From: an uncultured Desulfobacter sp.
Lineage (GTDB): Bacteria; Desulfobacterota; Desulfobacteria; Desulfobacterales; Desulfobacteraceae
Assembly (NCBI RefSeq): GCF_963665355.1
Contig: NZ_OY762229.1
Coordinates: 5,434,501-5,498,500, forward strand
Length of the DNA stretch: 64,000 nt
Reading direction: 5' to 3'
Positions 8,218 to 16,008 of the stretch are shown piece by piece. Both the position numbers and the translations under genes were made by a program. A model generated the notes under the pieces. That model had not been told where the DNA came from. It worked only from the letters and a program-made list of their open reading frames with translations, and made no database searches. Numbering within the stretch: position 1 is the stretch's first letter; each line of letters opens with the position of its first letter.

Positions 8218-9555
8218 ATGAGAGAATTCACGTTTGATTCAGTTATTGAGTTTTTCCGAAAGACGCTTCAGGATTTACCTGATTTGAGGACCGGGAAAAA
8301 CACGATTTACACCATAGCGGATGCGGCCCTTGCTGCGTTTTCGGTTTTTTTTACCCAAAATCCTTCATTTTTAGCGTTTCAAAAATCAATGCAGCAAAAT
8401 AAAGGAAAAAATAATGCCCAATCTTTATTCAGGGTACAGGCTATTCCTAGTGATAACCAAATTAGAAATTTATTAGATCCGGTTCCGCCAACTCATCTTT
8501 TCCCTATTTTTTCATACATTTTTTATGGTCTCAATGATATGGGGCATCTTGGTTCATATCGTTCATACAACGGAAATTTATTATTGGCCCTTGACGGTGT
8601 TCAATATTTTTCCTCCACATCAATTCACTGTGAAAACTGTAACAAAAAGGAGCCTCGGAACGGAACTACCACATACTCCCATTCGGTTATTACACCTGTA
8701 ATTGTTGCCCCCGGTAACAATAACGTCATACCGCTACAGCCGGAATTTATCACACCGCAAGATGGTCATAAAAAACAAGATTGCGAAAATGCCGCTGCAA
8801 AACGCTGGATACGCCTATACTCCCAAGGGTATAGCCAATTCGGATTTACCATTTTAGGCGATGATCTGTATTGCAAACAGCCTTTATGCGAATTGATGCT
8901 TGACCAGAACTTTGATTTTATTTTGGTTTGTAAACCAGATTCACATAAAACCTTATACCAATGGATAGAAGGGTTGGATTCAAACGATCTTAACACCCAC
9001 ATTGTTAAGCGATGGACAGGGAAACGACAGGAGATTGATACCTATCGTTTTGTTAACAACGTCCCCTTGAAAGATGGCGCTGACGCATTGCATGTCAACT
9101 GGTGTGAACTAACGACAACACTGGCAACCGATCAAATTATTTATAAAAATGCCTTTGCAACGAATTTTGAAATCCATAAAGAAAATGTAGAACAACTTGT
9201 GATCAATGGCCGGGCTCGCTGGAAAGTTGAAAATGAGAACAATAATGTTTTGAAAAACAGAGGCTATCATTTGGAGCATAATTTTGGACACGGGAAGAAG
9301 CACCTTTCCTCAATTCTGGCGACGTTTAATCTATTGGCCTTTCTTTTTCACACCCTATTGGCCTTTCTTTTTCACACCCTATTGGACAATGTCGATAAAA
9401 AATACAAGTTGGTTCGAGATAACCTTCCAGCAAGAAAGACTTTTTTTGATGATATCCGGGCACTCACCAGGTATTTATATTTTGACAACTGGGAGGCACT
9501 TTTAGACTTCATGATACGCGGACTTGAATTGGAAGCACGACCTGATACGAGTTGA
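8218..9555 (+). CDS. DDE transposase of the outer insertion element
   Basis: This is a 445-residue transposase of the IS4/ISNCY-like kind. The likely catalytic residues are an Asp in LLALDGVQYF (near 126), an Asp in the FTILGDDLYC strand (near 220), and a Glu in RWKVENENNN (near 340) followed by the lysine of NNVLKNRGY, which resembles the Y-R-E-K signature of the IS4 superfamily. A zinc-finger-like CENCNKKEP lies after the first Asp. Near the C-terminus an eight-residue block (AFLFHTLL) is repeated in tandem because of a 24-bp DNA duplication. This could damage the fold. The gene is more AT-rich than the neighbouring host genes, as expected for transferred DNA. No frameshift is visible. Confidence 0.8.
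   Translation: MREFTFDSVIEFFRKTLQDLPDLRTGKNTIYTIADAALAAFSVFFTQNPSFLAFQKSMQQNKGKNNAQSLFRVQAIPSDNQIRNLLDPVPPTHLFPIFSYIFYGLNDMGHLGSYRSYNGNLLLALDGVQYFSSTSIHCENCNKKEPRNGTTTYSHSVITPVIVAPGNNNVIPLQPEFITPQDGHKKQDCENAAAKRWIRLYSQGYSQFGFTILGDDLYCKQPLCELMLDQNFDFILVCKPDSHKTLYQWIEGLDSNDLNTHIVKRWTGKRQEIDTYRFVNNVPLKDGADALHVNWCELTTTLATDQIIYKNAFATNFEIHKENVEQLVINGRARWKVENENNNVLKNRGYHLEHNFGHGKKHLSSILATFNLLAFLFHTLLAFLFHTLLDNVDKKYKLVRDNLPARKTFFDDIRALTRYLYFDNWEALLDFMIRGLELEARPDTS
9331..9385 (+). repeat. Tandem 24-bp duplication inside the transposase gene
   Basis: Two perfect copies of a 24-bp unit (9331-9354 and 9355-9378) are followed by seven bases of a third. The duplication keeps the frame and adds eight residues. 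It looks like a recent slippage event. Confidence 0.9.
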
Positions 9556-9727
9556 TACCGATTCATTTTGCTTTCCCAGACTTGAAATTATAACAAAATT
9601 TTCCTTCCAGATATTTGGGGATAGGATAGTTGCGCTAAATTGATATTATTTCGATGGTTTTCTTACAGCCAGATTAAAGATTGAATGTCAAAACTTAGAT
9701 GGTCAGCCTTGCTGAGATATGCTCATC

Positions 9728-9735
9728 GAACAAAA
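9728..9735. repeat. Left 8-bp target duplication of the IS66 element
   Basis: GAACAAAA directly before the left end of the IS66 element. The same eight bases follow its right end at 13176-13183. Eight bp is the usual IS66-family duplication. Confidence 0.85.
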
Positions 9736-9820
9736 GTGTCCCTTCGGTAAGCGTGCATGAAATAATCATCCCCGGGTGATACTATCGGTTCCAGCATAGA
9801 CATTGCAAAGGAGAGAACCG

Positions 9821-10237
9821 ATGAACAACCAACCATTAACAAACGAACAATCAGCCGCATTGGAAAAAGCCCAGCAACTTTTTTCAAATTGGCGAAATAG
9901 TAAAACCGGACGGCCCCGTATATCGGATAATCTATGGCAAACCGCAGCAGATCTTTACCACATCCAGGGTATGAGTATAAATAAGATTGCCCGAGGCTTG
10001 GGACTGAATTACACAGCACTTAAAGAAAAAATTATTGACATGCCTCCTGCTGAAATTAATCTGCCTGCAGACGATGAATCTTCCATGTTTATTGAAATGG
10101 TATCCCTGCCGGAGAGTTTCAACTGCGTTATAGAAATAGAAAATCAAACCGGCATAAAAATGCGCATGTGCTTCAACGGCAGGGCAGATCCTGCAGTGAT
10201 CAGTCTTGGCAGATATTTACTAGCTGGTGCGCCATGA
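9821..10237 (+). CDS. tnpA: IS66 accessory protein TnpA-like
   Basis: This 138-residue protein is encoded by the first gene of the IS66 element. I took the ATG at 9821, which has AGGAGAG six bases upstream; an earlier in-frame start at 9803 lacks a site. The central part (about residues 32-66) is a helix-turn-helix: LWQTAADLYHIQGMSINKIARGLGL. This fits the DNA-binding role proposed for TnpA of IS66 elements. The C-terminal half is beta-rich with no motif. Its stop overlaps the tnpB start in ATGA, so the two are translationally coupled. It differs from the commonest TnpA (IPR002514-like) in sequence, so the name follows from position and the HTH. Confidence 0.7.
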   Translation: MNNQPLTNEQSAALEKAQQLFSNWRNSKTGRPRISDNLWQTAADLYHIQGMSINKIARGLGLNYTALKEKIIDMPPAEINLPADDESSMFIEMVSLPESFNCVIEIENQTGIKMRMCFNGRADPAVISLGRYLLAGAP

Positions 10238-10590
10238 TCCAGGTCACACCACATATGCGGATACTGCTTGCTCCGGAGCCCGTAGATTTTCGAAAAGGAA
10301 TCGACGGCCTGGCCAGTATATGCCGAAAGGTCCTGCAATCAGATCCCTTTTCAGGATACCTGTTCGTATTTATTAACCGAAGACGAACGGCCATCAAGGT
10401 TTTATGCTATGACAGCCAGGGGTTCTGGCTTTGCCAAAAGCGGCTCTCCAAGGGGCGTTTCAACTGGTGGCCCAAAAGGGATCAGTCTGCCGGCCGGTGT
10501 CTTGAAGCGCATGAGCTTCAGATGCTGCTTTGGAATGGTGATCCGTTTCATACCCGGGCTGCTCCCGTATGGCGAAAACTGTCCGTATAA
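10234..10590 (+). CDS. tnpB: IS66 accessory protein TnpB
   Basis: The TnpB (Orf2) family of IS66 elements is clear: after a short lead comes the signature APEPVDFRKGIDGLA, then the middle motif LFVFINRRRTAIKVLCYDSQGFWL and the end KRLSKGRFNWWP. The 118-residue length is normal. The start is the ATG at 10234, which overlaps the tnpA stop. TnpB is required for IS66 transposition in at least some elements although its biochemical role is unknown. A 63-base gap with no strong signal separates it from the DruA-like gene. Confidence 0.92.
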   Translation: MIQVTPHMRILLAPEPVDFRKGIDGLASICRKVLQSDPFSGYLFVFINRRRTAIKVLCYDSQGFWLCQKRLSKGRFNWWPKRDQSAGRCLEAHELQMLLWNGDPFHTRAAPVWRKLSV

Positions 10591-10653
10591 ATTTTTCAGC
10601 CGGTTTCATTTTTCACTTGCGTTCCACGGTATATTTCGGCATATACGGTGGTT

Positions 10654-11571
10654 ATGGACAACGACATTGTACTCACATACCGTGGCAGAAGCGCGACTAA
10701 GGCTGATATTGAATTTATCAGGCTGTTGATCGACGACAATCCCACAGCAAGCCGCCGCGCTCTGTCACAGATATTGTGCCGGGAATGGAACTGGGTTCAG
10801 GCCAACGGCAGCCTTCGTGATATGATCGCCCGGGGATTTATGCTTGAACTCCATAGAAACGGGCATATTAATCTTCCGGCCAGAAAACACAACCCGCCCA
10901 ACCCGTTTTTAAACCGCAAAAAGCCGGAACAACCGGAAATCGATCAAACCCCGGTGACGATGACGCTCAGGGAAATAAGCCCCCTTGATATTGTACTGGT
11001 AAAAAACACACCCAATGAACCTTTATTTAACAGCTTGATTGAGCATCATCATTACCTGGGATATTGCCATCCTGTGGGAGAGCAACTTAAATATATGGTC
11101 TTTGCCGACAAACGGCCGGTGGCATGTTTTTCATGGTCATCGGCACCCCGGCATATCGGTGCCAGAGACCGACATATCGGCTGGAAGAAACAGCACCGGG
11201 ATCACAACCTTCGCTATATCGCCTATAACAGCCGGTTTCTGATCCTGCCCTGGTTCCGGGTACCTCACCTGGCCTCATGGTTGTTAGGGTATATGGCCAG
11301 GAATTTGTCCAGGGACTGGGAGCGTATTTACTGCCATCCGGTCTATTATCTCGAGACATTTGTTGACACCGAATTATTTGCCGGCACCTGTTATAAAGCG
11401 GCAAACTGGCACTATCTGGGTGATACCACCGGACGGGGAAAACAGGAAAACAGGCATATAAAAACCCGCTCCATCAAGGCGGTCTGGGGATATCCCCTGA
11501 TCCGCGATTTTCGACAACTCATGACAAGGCTCCCCAATGGAAGCGCTGAACCTGACAGAAGACGAGCTTGA
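10654..11571 (+). CDS. DUF4338 / DruA-like protein carried by the IS66 element
   Basis: The 305-residue protein matches the DUF4338 family, whose founder DruA belongs to the Druantia phage-defence system. The diagnostic C-terminal half is present: HHYLGY, FLILPWFRVPHLAS, the LETFVDTELFAGTCY motif and AANWHYLGDTTGRG. The N-terminal 80 residues form a small helical domain (ADIEFIRLLIDDNPTASRR). The start is placed at the ATG at 10654 with GGTGG just upstream; a GTG two codons earlier is possible. It lies between tnpB and tnpC, and tnpC begins 35 bases before its end, so it belongs to the IS66 operon rather than to a separate insertion. No druB-E genes are near. Whether it helps transposition or gives the element a defence function is unknown. 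Confidence 0.8.
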   Translation: MDNDIVLTYRGRSATKADIEFIRLLIDDNPTASRRALSQILCREWNWVQANGSLRDMIARGFMLELHRNGHINLPARKHNPPNPFLNRKKPEQPEIDQTPVTMTLREISPLDIVLVKNTPNEPLFNSLIEHHHYLGYCHPVGEQLKYMVFADKRPVACFSWSSAPRHIGARDRHIGWKKQHRDHNLRYIAYNSRFLILPWFRVPHLASWLLGYMARNLSRDWERIYCHPVYYLETFVDTELFAGTCYKAANWHYLGDTTGRGKQENRHIKTRSIKAVWGYPLIRDFRQLMTRLPNGSAEPDRRRA

Positions 11572-13090
11572 TGCGCTGATTGAACGGGCGGAATCCGGTC
11601 GTCTTGCCGATGGGGATGTTGATACAATCAAGGCCATGATCAATGCCGTCAAAGTCTTGAGCCGGGCGGTCAGTGACAAGGCATCCTCCATTAAAAAGCT
11701 TTTGGCCATGGTGTTCGGCCCAAAGACCGAAAAAAAGGATAAAGTTCTCAAAAATCGGCCTCCCGGAACCCGAAATCAAGATAAATCAACGACTATAAAG
11801 GGACATGGCAGACGGGCTGCCGACGATTTCACAGGTGCCGACCGACAATCGGTTACCCATGGAGACCTCAAACATAAAGACACCTGTCCCGAATGCCTCA
11901 AAGGGATTGTTTATCGACTCAAAAAACCGGGCCGGGTCATCTGTTTTACCGGTCAGGTACCGGTAACGGCTACCGTTTATGAACTGGAAAAACTCCGCTG
12001 CAATCTGTGTGGCATGGTCTTTACGGCAAAAGCTCCAGAAAACAGAACCGGTAGAGATTATGATGCCAGTGCCCTGGCAATGATTGCCATTCTTAAGTAT
12101 GGCTGTGGTTTTCCCTGGAGCCGGCTGGAAAAACTTCAGGAAAGTTTTGGTATACCACTTCCTGCCACCACCCAGTGGGATAAGTCCGAAACTGCTGCAG
12201 ACCTCATCTATCCGGTTTTCCGTGAACTGGCTTATCAAGCAGCCCAGGGAGAGGTTTTTCACAATGATGATACCACCATGAAAATCTTGTCTCTGATGAA
12301 GGAAAACAAGGACAGAACAGCAGGTGAAAGAACCGGGATATTTACCACGGGAATCATCTCCCGATTCGATGATGGCAGACAGATTGCGCTGTTCTATACC
12401 GGACGAAATCATGCGGGTGAAAACATCAGCGATCTTTACAGGAAAAGAGATGCCGGCAGACCGGCACCGCTTCAGATGTGTGACGCCCTGTCACGCAATA
12501 TTAGTGAAGCGTTCAAGGCGATTTTGTGCAATTGCCTGACACACGCCCGCAGGAATTTTGTAGATGAGATTGACAATTTTCCTGATGAAGCCGCCTATGT
12601 CATTGAAATGCTCGCTGAAGTTTACTGTATAGACGCCAGGACCAAAGAGCAGAAAATGTCACCAGACCAACGGCTAGTCTATCATAAAAAACACAGCGGT
12701 CCTCTGATGACAGAACTTGAAGCCTGGTTGAATCGCCAGACGGATGAAAATCTGGTGGAGCCGAACTCCGGGCTTGGCAAGGCAATCACGTACATGAAAA
12801 ACCACTGGGCCAAATTGACGCGGTTTTTGGAGATACCGGGGGCTCCTCTGGATAATAATATTTGTGAACAAAGCTTGAAACGCTGCATTCAACACCGGAA
12901 AAACTCATTGTTTTACCGAACAGAGCATGGCGCCTTCATTGGAGACATGTTCATGAGTTTGATCCATACCTGCCGCCTGATGCGAATCAATCCGCTTGAT
13001 TACCTGGTCACCCTGATACAAAATTCTTCCGCCTTATTCAAAGACCCTTCCAAATGGTTGCCTTGGAATTATAAGGACAACGCTCTGTAG
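11537..13090 (+). CDS. tnpC: IS66 transposase TnpC
   Basis: This 517-residue DDE transposase has the usual IS66 layout. A helical N-terminal region (about 1-70) is followed by a basic linker and a zinc-binding domain with C-P-E-C and C-N-L-C pairs (about residues 118-121 and 157-160). The catalytic core begins at about residue 190, with the first Asp in FHNDDTTMK and the Glu in NNICEQSLKR, followed by the family's RKNSLFYRTEHGA. The C-terminal IS66 tail (HTCRLMRINPLDYL) is complete. It starts inside the DruA-like gene (35-bp overlap). No stop or frameshift breaks it, so it is probably functional. Confidence 0.93.
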   Translation: MEALNLTEDELDALIERAESGRLADGDVDTIKAMINAVKVLSRAVSDKASSIKKLLAMVFGPKTEKKDKVLKNRPPGTRNQDKSTTIKGHGRRAADDFTGADRQSVTHGDLKHKDTCPECLKGIVYRLKKPGRVICFTGQVPVTATVYELEKLRCNLCGMVFTAKAPENRTGRDYDASALAMIAILKYGCGFPWSRLEKLQESFGIPLPATTQWDKSETAADLIYPVFRELAYQAAQGEVFHNDDTTMKILSLMKENKDRTAGERTGIFTTGIISRFDDGRQIALFYTGRNHAGENISDLYRKRDAGRPAPLQMCDALSRNISEAFKAILCNCLTHARRNFVDEIDNFPDEAAYVIEMLAEVYCIDARTKEQKMSPDQRLVYHKKHSGPLMTELEAWLNRQTDENLVEPNSGLGKAITYMKNHWAKLTRFLEIPGAPLDNNICEQSLKRCIQHRKNSLFYRTEHGAFIGDMFMSLIHTCRLMRINPLDYLVTLIQNSSALFKDPSKWLPWNYKDNAL

Positions 13091-13175
13091 ACTTGTTGTA
13101 GCTGCTATAAATTTGGTCTTCAGGGAAGACTCATTCCTGAAAAAAGCAGGATACACATGCTTGCCGGAGGGACAC

Positions 13176-13183
13176 GAACAAAA
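13176..13183. repeat. Right 8-bp target duplication of the IS66 element
   Basis: GAACAAAA directly after the right end of the IS66 element; copy of 9728-9735. Confidence 0.85.
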
Positions 13184-13220
13184 AAGTGTCCAATGAGCAT
13201 CCTCTGAAACAAGTTAATGG

Positions 13221-13237
13221 CAAATTTAGAATTGCTG
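13221..13237 (-). repeat. Right terminal inverted repeat of the outer element
   Basis: Exact reverse complement of 8145-8161. It is separated from the IS66 element by the last 37 bases of the outer element's tail. Confidence 0.85.
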
Positions 13238-13246
13238 GAATTGATT
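13238..13246. repeat. Right 9-bp target duplication of the outer element
   Basis: GAATTGATT, identical to 8136-8144. Its last two bases are also the first two of the -35 box at 13245. Confidence 0.85.
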
Positions 13247-13274
13247 GACAAAAAGAGACGTTAAAGTTTACTAT
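13245..13274 (+). promoter_or_regulatory. Putative sigma-70 promoter of the TonB receptor operon
   Basis: TTGACA (13245-13250), 18 bases, then TACTAT (13269-13274; four of six consensus bases). It lies 74 bases before the GTG start of the receptor. The insertion element ends directly upstream, so upstream activator or repressor sites, if any, have been displaced by 5.1 kb. Confidence 0.45.
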
Positions 13275-13347
13275 TCATCACTATTGTCCAGATAACGCTC
13301 AGCTTAATACAATATATCCATAATCTAAAAAGAAAGAGAAGGGGCAG

Positions 13348-15381
13348 GTGCTCCACGTTTTCCCAAAAAAAACAATTCTGCCTCTGTTACTTCTGCCGGG
13401 CCTGCTTCTATTTTTGTTTTTGCCAAACATGTGCCAATCAGCCCAGAACCAGGACCTGACAGAATTTTCCATTGAAGAACTCATGGACATTAAAGTAACG
13501 TCTGTAAATAAAAAAAGCCAGCGGCTGTCTGACAGTGCGGCTGCAGTTTTCGTAATCACCCGGGAGGATATCAAGCGCTGCGGGGCCACTAGTATCCCCG
13601 ATGCCCTGCGCATGGTCCCGGGCGTGAATGTGGCACGGATTAACGCCAGCAAATGGGCAATTAACTGCAGGGGATTTAACAGCCGGTTCTCTCCAAGTCT
13701 TCAGGTTCTGATTGACGGACGCAGTGTGTACACCCCCAGTTTTTCAGGTGTTTACTGGGAAGTGACAGATGTGCTTCTTGAGGACGTGGAGCGTATTGAG
13801 GTCATTCGTGGCCCCGGGGCCACCATCTGGGGGTCCAATGCGGTCAACGGGGTGATCAATATTATCACCAGGCGGGCCAGTGATACCCAGGGTGGTTTTG
13901 CACAGGCTGCTGCGGGATCAGTGGAAAAAAACATGGCAGCCGCAAGATATGGCGGATCCATGGGCAAAGACAAATTCTGGCGAATTTATGCCAAACATCG
14001 CGCCATGAATGAGTTTGAACGTGTCTCCGGGGAAGATGCAGGCGATGACTGGCAGATTAATCAGGCCGGTTTCAGAATGGATGCCCAGACCTCTTTGTCC
14101 GACAATTTCACCCTCCAGGGGGATTTTTACGACGGTCGCATCCACCAGGATCTCTATATTTACAGTCAGGAGTCGCCATACATGGCAGAGGTTCCCGTCA
14201 CAACCGATGTATCCGGAAGCAATATCATGGGGCTTTGGACAAAGGTTCTTTCCGGAACATCGGAAATGTCTGTACAGATGTATTATGACACCATGAAACG
14301 GTCCCAGGATATTCTCAACGAAGACCGGCAAAACTTTGATGCCCAGTTCCAGCACCGTTTCGGGCTGGGTTTTGCCAACGATATTATCTGGGGACTCAGG
14401 CTTCGCCAGTCATATGATGACTATTCCGGCTCAAAAGTTGTGTATATGGATCCGGTCAGCACAGATCAACTTCTGTACTCAGCCTTTATCCAGGATGAGG
14501 TCTCTTTACTTGAGAATAAAATCAAACTGACCCTGGGTTCAAAATTTGAACACAACGATTACACTGGTTTTGAAATTCAGCCCTCCACAAGGCTGTTGTG
14601 GGCACCGTCTGAACAGCACAGGTTCTGGGCTGCCGTTTCCCGGGCCACCCGGATTCCCTCCCGGGTGGAGACTGATGCCGTGGTCTATCTTCGTGGACAG
14701 GATGTCGGCGGCGCCCCTTTATATGCCAGATTCGTAAACAATAAAGACCAGGAGGCAGAAATTCTGTGGGCCTGGGAAGCAGGATACCGTTTTATCCCGC
14801 AATCGCGACTCTCCATTGACCTGGTACTATTTTATAATGATTATGAAAATCTAAGAATTTATTCGCCGCAGAAATCCTACTATTTTGACGCAGAAAATCA
14901 AAGATATCTCTGGGACATTGAGTTGAGCAACATGTCCAATGCCAGATCCTGGGGAGCAGAAATTGCCGTTGATCTGGCCACAGGCAAAAACGTCAAATGG
15001 ACCCTGGCCTATTCACTGACATGCCATGATTTTAACAATGACCAAGATTACGAAATCGACTTTGGATTTACCAAACATCAGGTCTCTTTAAGAGGCCGGT
15101 TTGATTTGATCCAAAATCTGACCTTGGATGTCTGGCTCAGATATGTGGGTAAAACCAACGCCATCTACGGACTTTCTTCCGAGGATACGGAAATTTATGA
15201 AATTGATGATTACTTAACCCTGGACCTTCGCCTGGGATGGCAGATACGGCCAGACCTGGAATTTTTCCTGACAGGCCAGAACCTGCTTGAAGACAGCCAC
15301 CTTGAATTTGTTCAGGAAGCATTCGGTTACCCTGTGGAAGTCCCCCGCAGTGTTTATGCCGGCCTGACCTTTAATTTTTAA
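13348..15381 (+). CDS. TonB-dependent outer-membrane receptor
   Basis: The 677-residue protein has a signal peptide (about 1-32, with the hydrophobic run ILPLLLLPGLLLFLFL), then a plug domain (about 50-170) and a 22-strand-type barrel ending in an aromatic residue (YAGLTFNF), as needed for outer-membrane insertion. The plug carries VERIEVIRGPGATIWGSNAVNGVINI, the most conserved receptor motif. The start is GTG at 13348 with GAAGGGG upstream. The N-terminal stretch TEFSIEELMDIKVTSV is typical of the subgroup encoded beside YfiR proteins. The substrate cannot be told; vitamin B12, iron chelates and other ligands are possible. The gene is followed after 45 bases by the YfiR-family gene and the hybrid kinase, forming a three-gene operon. 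Confidence 0.9.
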   Translation: MLHVFPKKTILPLLLLPGLLLFLFLPNMCQSAQNQDLTEFSIEELMDIKVTSVNKKSQRLSDSAAAVFVITREDIKRCGATSIPDALRMVPGVNVARINASKWAINCRGFNSRFSPSLQVLIDGRSVYTPSFSGVYWEVTDVLLEDVERIEVIRGPGATIWGSNAVNGVINIITRRASDTQGGFAQAAAGSVEKNMAAARYGGSMGKDKFWRIYAKHRAMNEFERVSGEDAGDDWQINQAGFRMDAQTSLSDNFTLQGDFYDGRIHQDLYIYSQESPYMAEVPVTTDVSGSNIMGLWTKVLSGTSEMSVQMYYDTMKRSQDILNEDRQNFDAQFQHRFGLGFANDIIWGLRLRQSYDDYSGSKVVYMDPVSTDQLLYSAFIQDEVSLLENKIKLTLGSKFEHNDYTGFEIQPSTRLLWAPSEQHRFWAAVSRATRIPSRVETDAVVYLRGQDVGGAPLYARFVNNKDQEAEILWAWEAGYRFIPQSRLSIDLVLFYNDYENLRIYSPQKSYYFDAENQRYLWDIELSNMSNARSWGAEIAVDLATGKNVKWTLAYSLTCHDFNNDQDYEIDFGFTKHQVSLRGRFDLIQNLTLDVWLRYVGKTNAIYGLSSEDTEIYEIDDYLTLDLRLGWQIRPDLEFFLTGQNLLEDSHLEFVQEAFGYPVEVPRSVYAGLTFNF

Positions 15382-15426
15382 GGTATACGGTATTGCCCAT
15401 GGCACTATGGCAGATGCAATTTTTAA

Positions 15427-16008
15427 ATGCATAAAATAAAAAAAATATTCATTTCGGCCGGTATCTGTCCGATTCTGTTATCTCTGGCATGGGGAACAGT
15501 CCGGTCACAGAATGTTGAAGAGTATACGGTCAAAGCCGCCTTTGTTTACAATTTCACAAAACTTATTCAATGGCCCGAAACCACTTTTCACAGTGACGGG
15601 GACAACTTTAAAATAGCGGTGTTCGGTGATAAATACCTCAAGGCGTACTTTAATGCCATTGATGGAAAGGCCATTGCCGGGCGTATCATATCCATCCAGT
15701 ACCCTGACCCCAACGCCGAAAATTATAAAAAAGATTATGAAAAAGCCCTGGCCGAAAGTCAGATTATATTTATCAGCAGACATACCCGCTTGGAACAAGT
15801 CTTACGAATTTTAAACGATATTGGGGACAGACCCGTTCTCACCATTGGTGAAGATAAAAATTTCAGCCGGGCCGGAGGTATCATTCAGTTTTTCACAAGA
15901 AATGATCATCTCCATTTTGAGGTGAATATTAAAACCGCCACGGCACACCAGCTCAAATTCAGTTCCAGACTGCTTAAACTGGCTGTCATTACAAATGAAA
16001 AAGAATAA
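15427..16008 (+). CDS. YfiR-family (DUF4154) periplasmic protein
   Basis: The 193-residue protein has a signal peptide ending near residue 28 and the YfiR/DUF4154 core: [19 protein letters not shown] after the signal, IAVFGD near 60, and the end [11 protein letters not shown]...[11 protein letters not shown]. In Pseudomonas YfiR sits in the periplasm and inhibits a membrane diguanylate cyclase until redox or envelope stress frees it. Here the next gene, whose start overlaps this stop by 14 bases, encodes a membrane hybrid kinase with a periplasmic loop. The likely partner is therefore that kinase, with the upstream TonB receptor supplying the signal. This is inferred from gene order only. Confidence 0.87.
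   Translation: MHKIKKIFISAGICPILLSLAWGTVRSQNVEEYTVKAAFVYNFTKLIQWPETTFHSDGDNFKIAVFGDKYLKAYFNAIDGKAIAGRIISIQYPDPNAENYKKDYEKALAESQIIFISRHTRLEQVLRILNDIGDRPVLTIGEDKNFSRAGGIIQFFTRNDHLHFEVNIKTATAHQLKFSSRLLKLAVITNEKE

Larger units (their letters stand above)
9736..13175 (+). mobile_element. IS66-family element with a DruA-like passenger gene
   Basis: This 3440-bp element contains tnpA, tnpB, a DUF4338 (DruA-like) gene and tnpC on one strand, with overlapping or closely spaced genes. The ends are imperfect inverted repeats: the left end starts GTGTCCCTTCGGTAAGCG and the reverse complement of the right end starts GTGTCCCTCCGGCAAGCA. Both ends are flanked by the 8-bp duplication GAACAAAA. All four genes are open, so the element may be active. 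It sits in the loop of an inverted repeat (9719-9726 with 13193-13200) in the tail of the outer element. Confidence 0.9.
8145..13237 (+). mobile_element. Outer insertion sequence (DDE transposase), interrupted by an IS66 element
   Basis: The element is bounded by perfect 17-bp inverted repeats (8145-8161 and 13221-13237) and flanked by the 9-bp direct repeat GAATTGATT. Without the IS66 element and its extra 8-bp duplication (3448 bp together) it would measure about 1645 bp and encode one transposase (8218-9555). The IS66 insertion lies in its 3' non-coding tail, so the transposase and both ends remain. The whole 5.1-kb structure could in principle move as one unit. The 9-bp duplication fits some IS4-superfamily groups. 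The exact family cannot be settled without a database comparison. Confidence 0.85.

Noticed and set aside
9331..9385. Possible CRISPR-like repeat
   Set aside because: Only two directly abutting units without spacers, inside a coding frame; it is a tandem duplication.
10654..11571. Complete Druantia defence system
   Set aside because: Only a DruA-like gene is present. druB, druC, druD and the DruE helicase are missing from the window, so a full system is not supported.
11786..12412. 208-codon open frame on the minus strand opposite tnpC
   Set aside because: Shadow of a clear IS66 transposase; no start signal.
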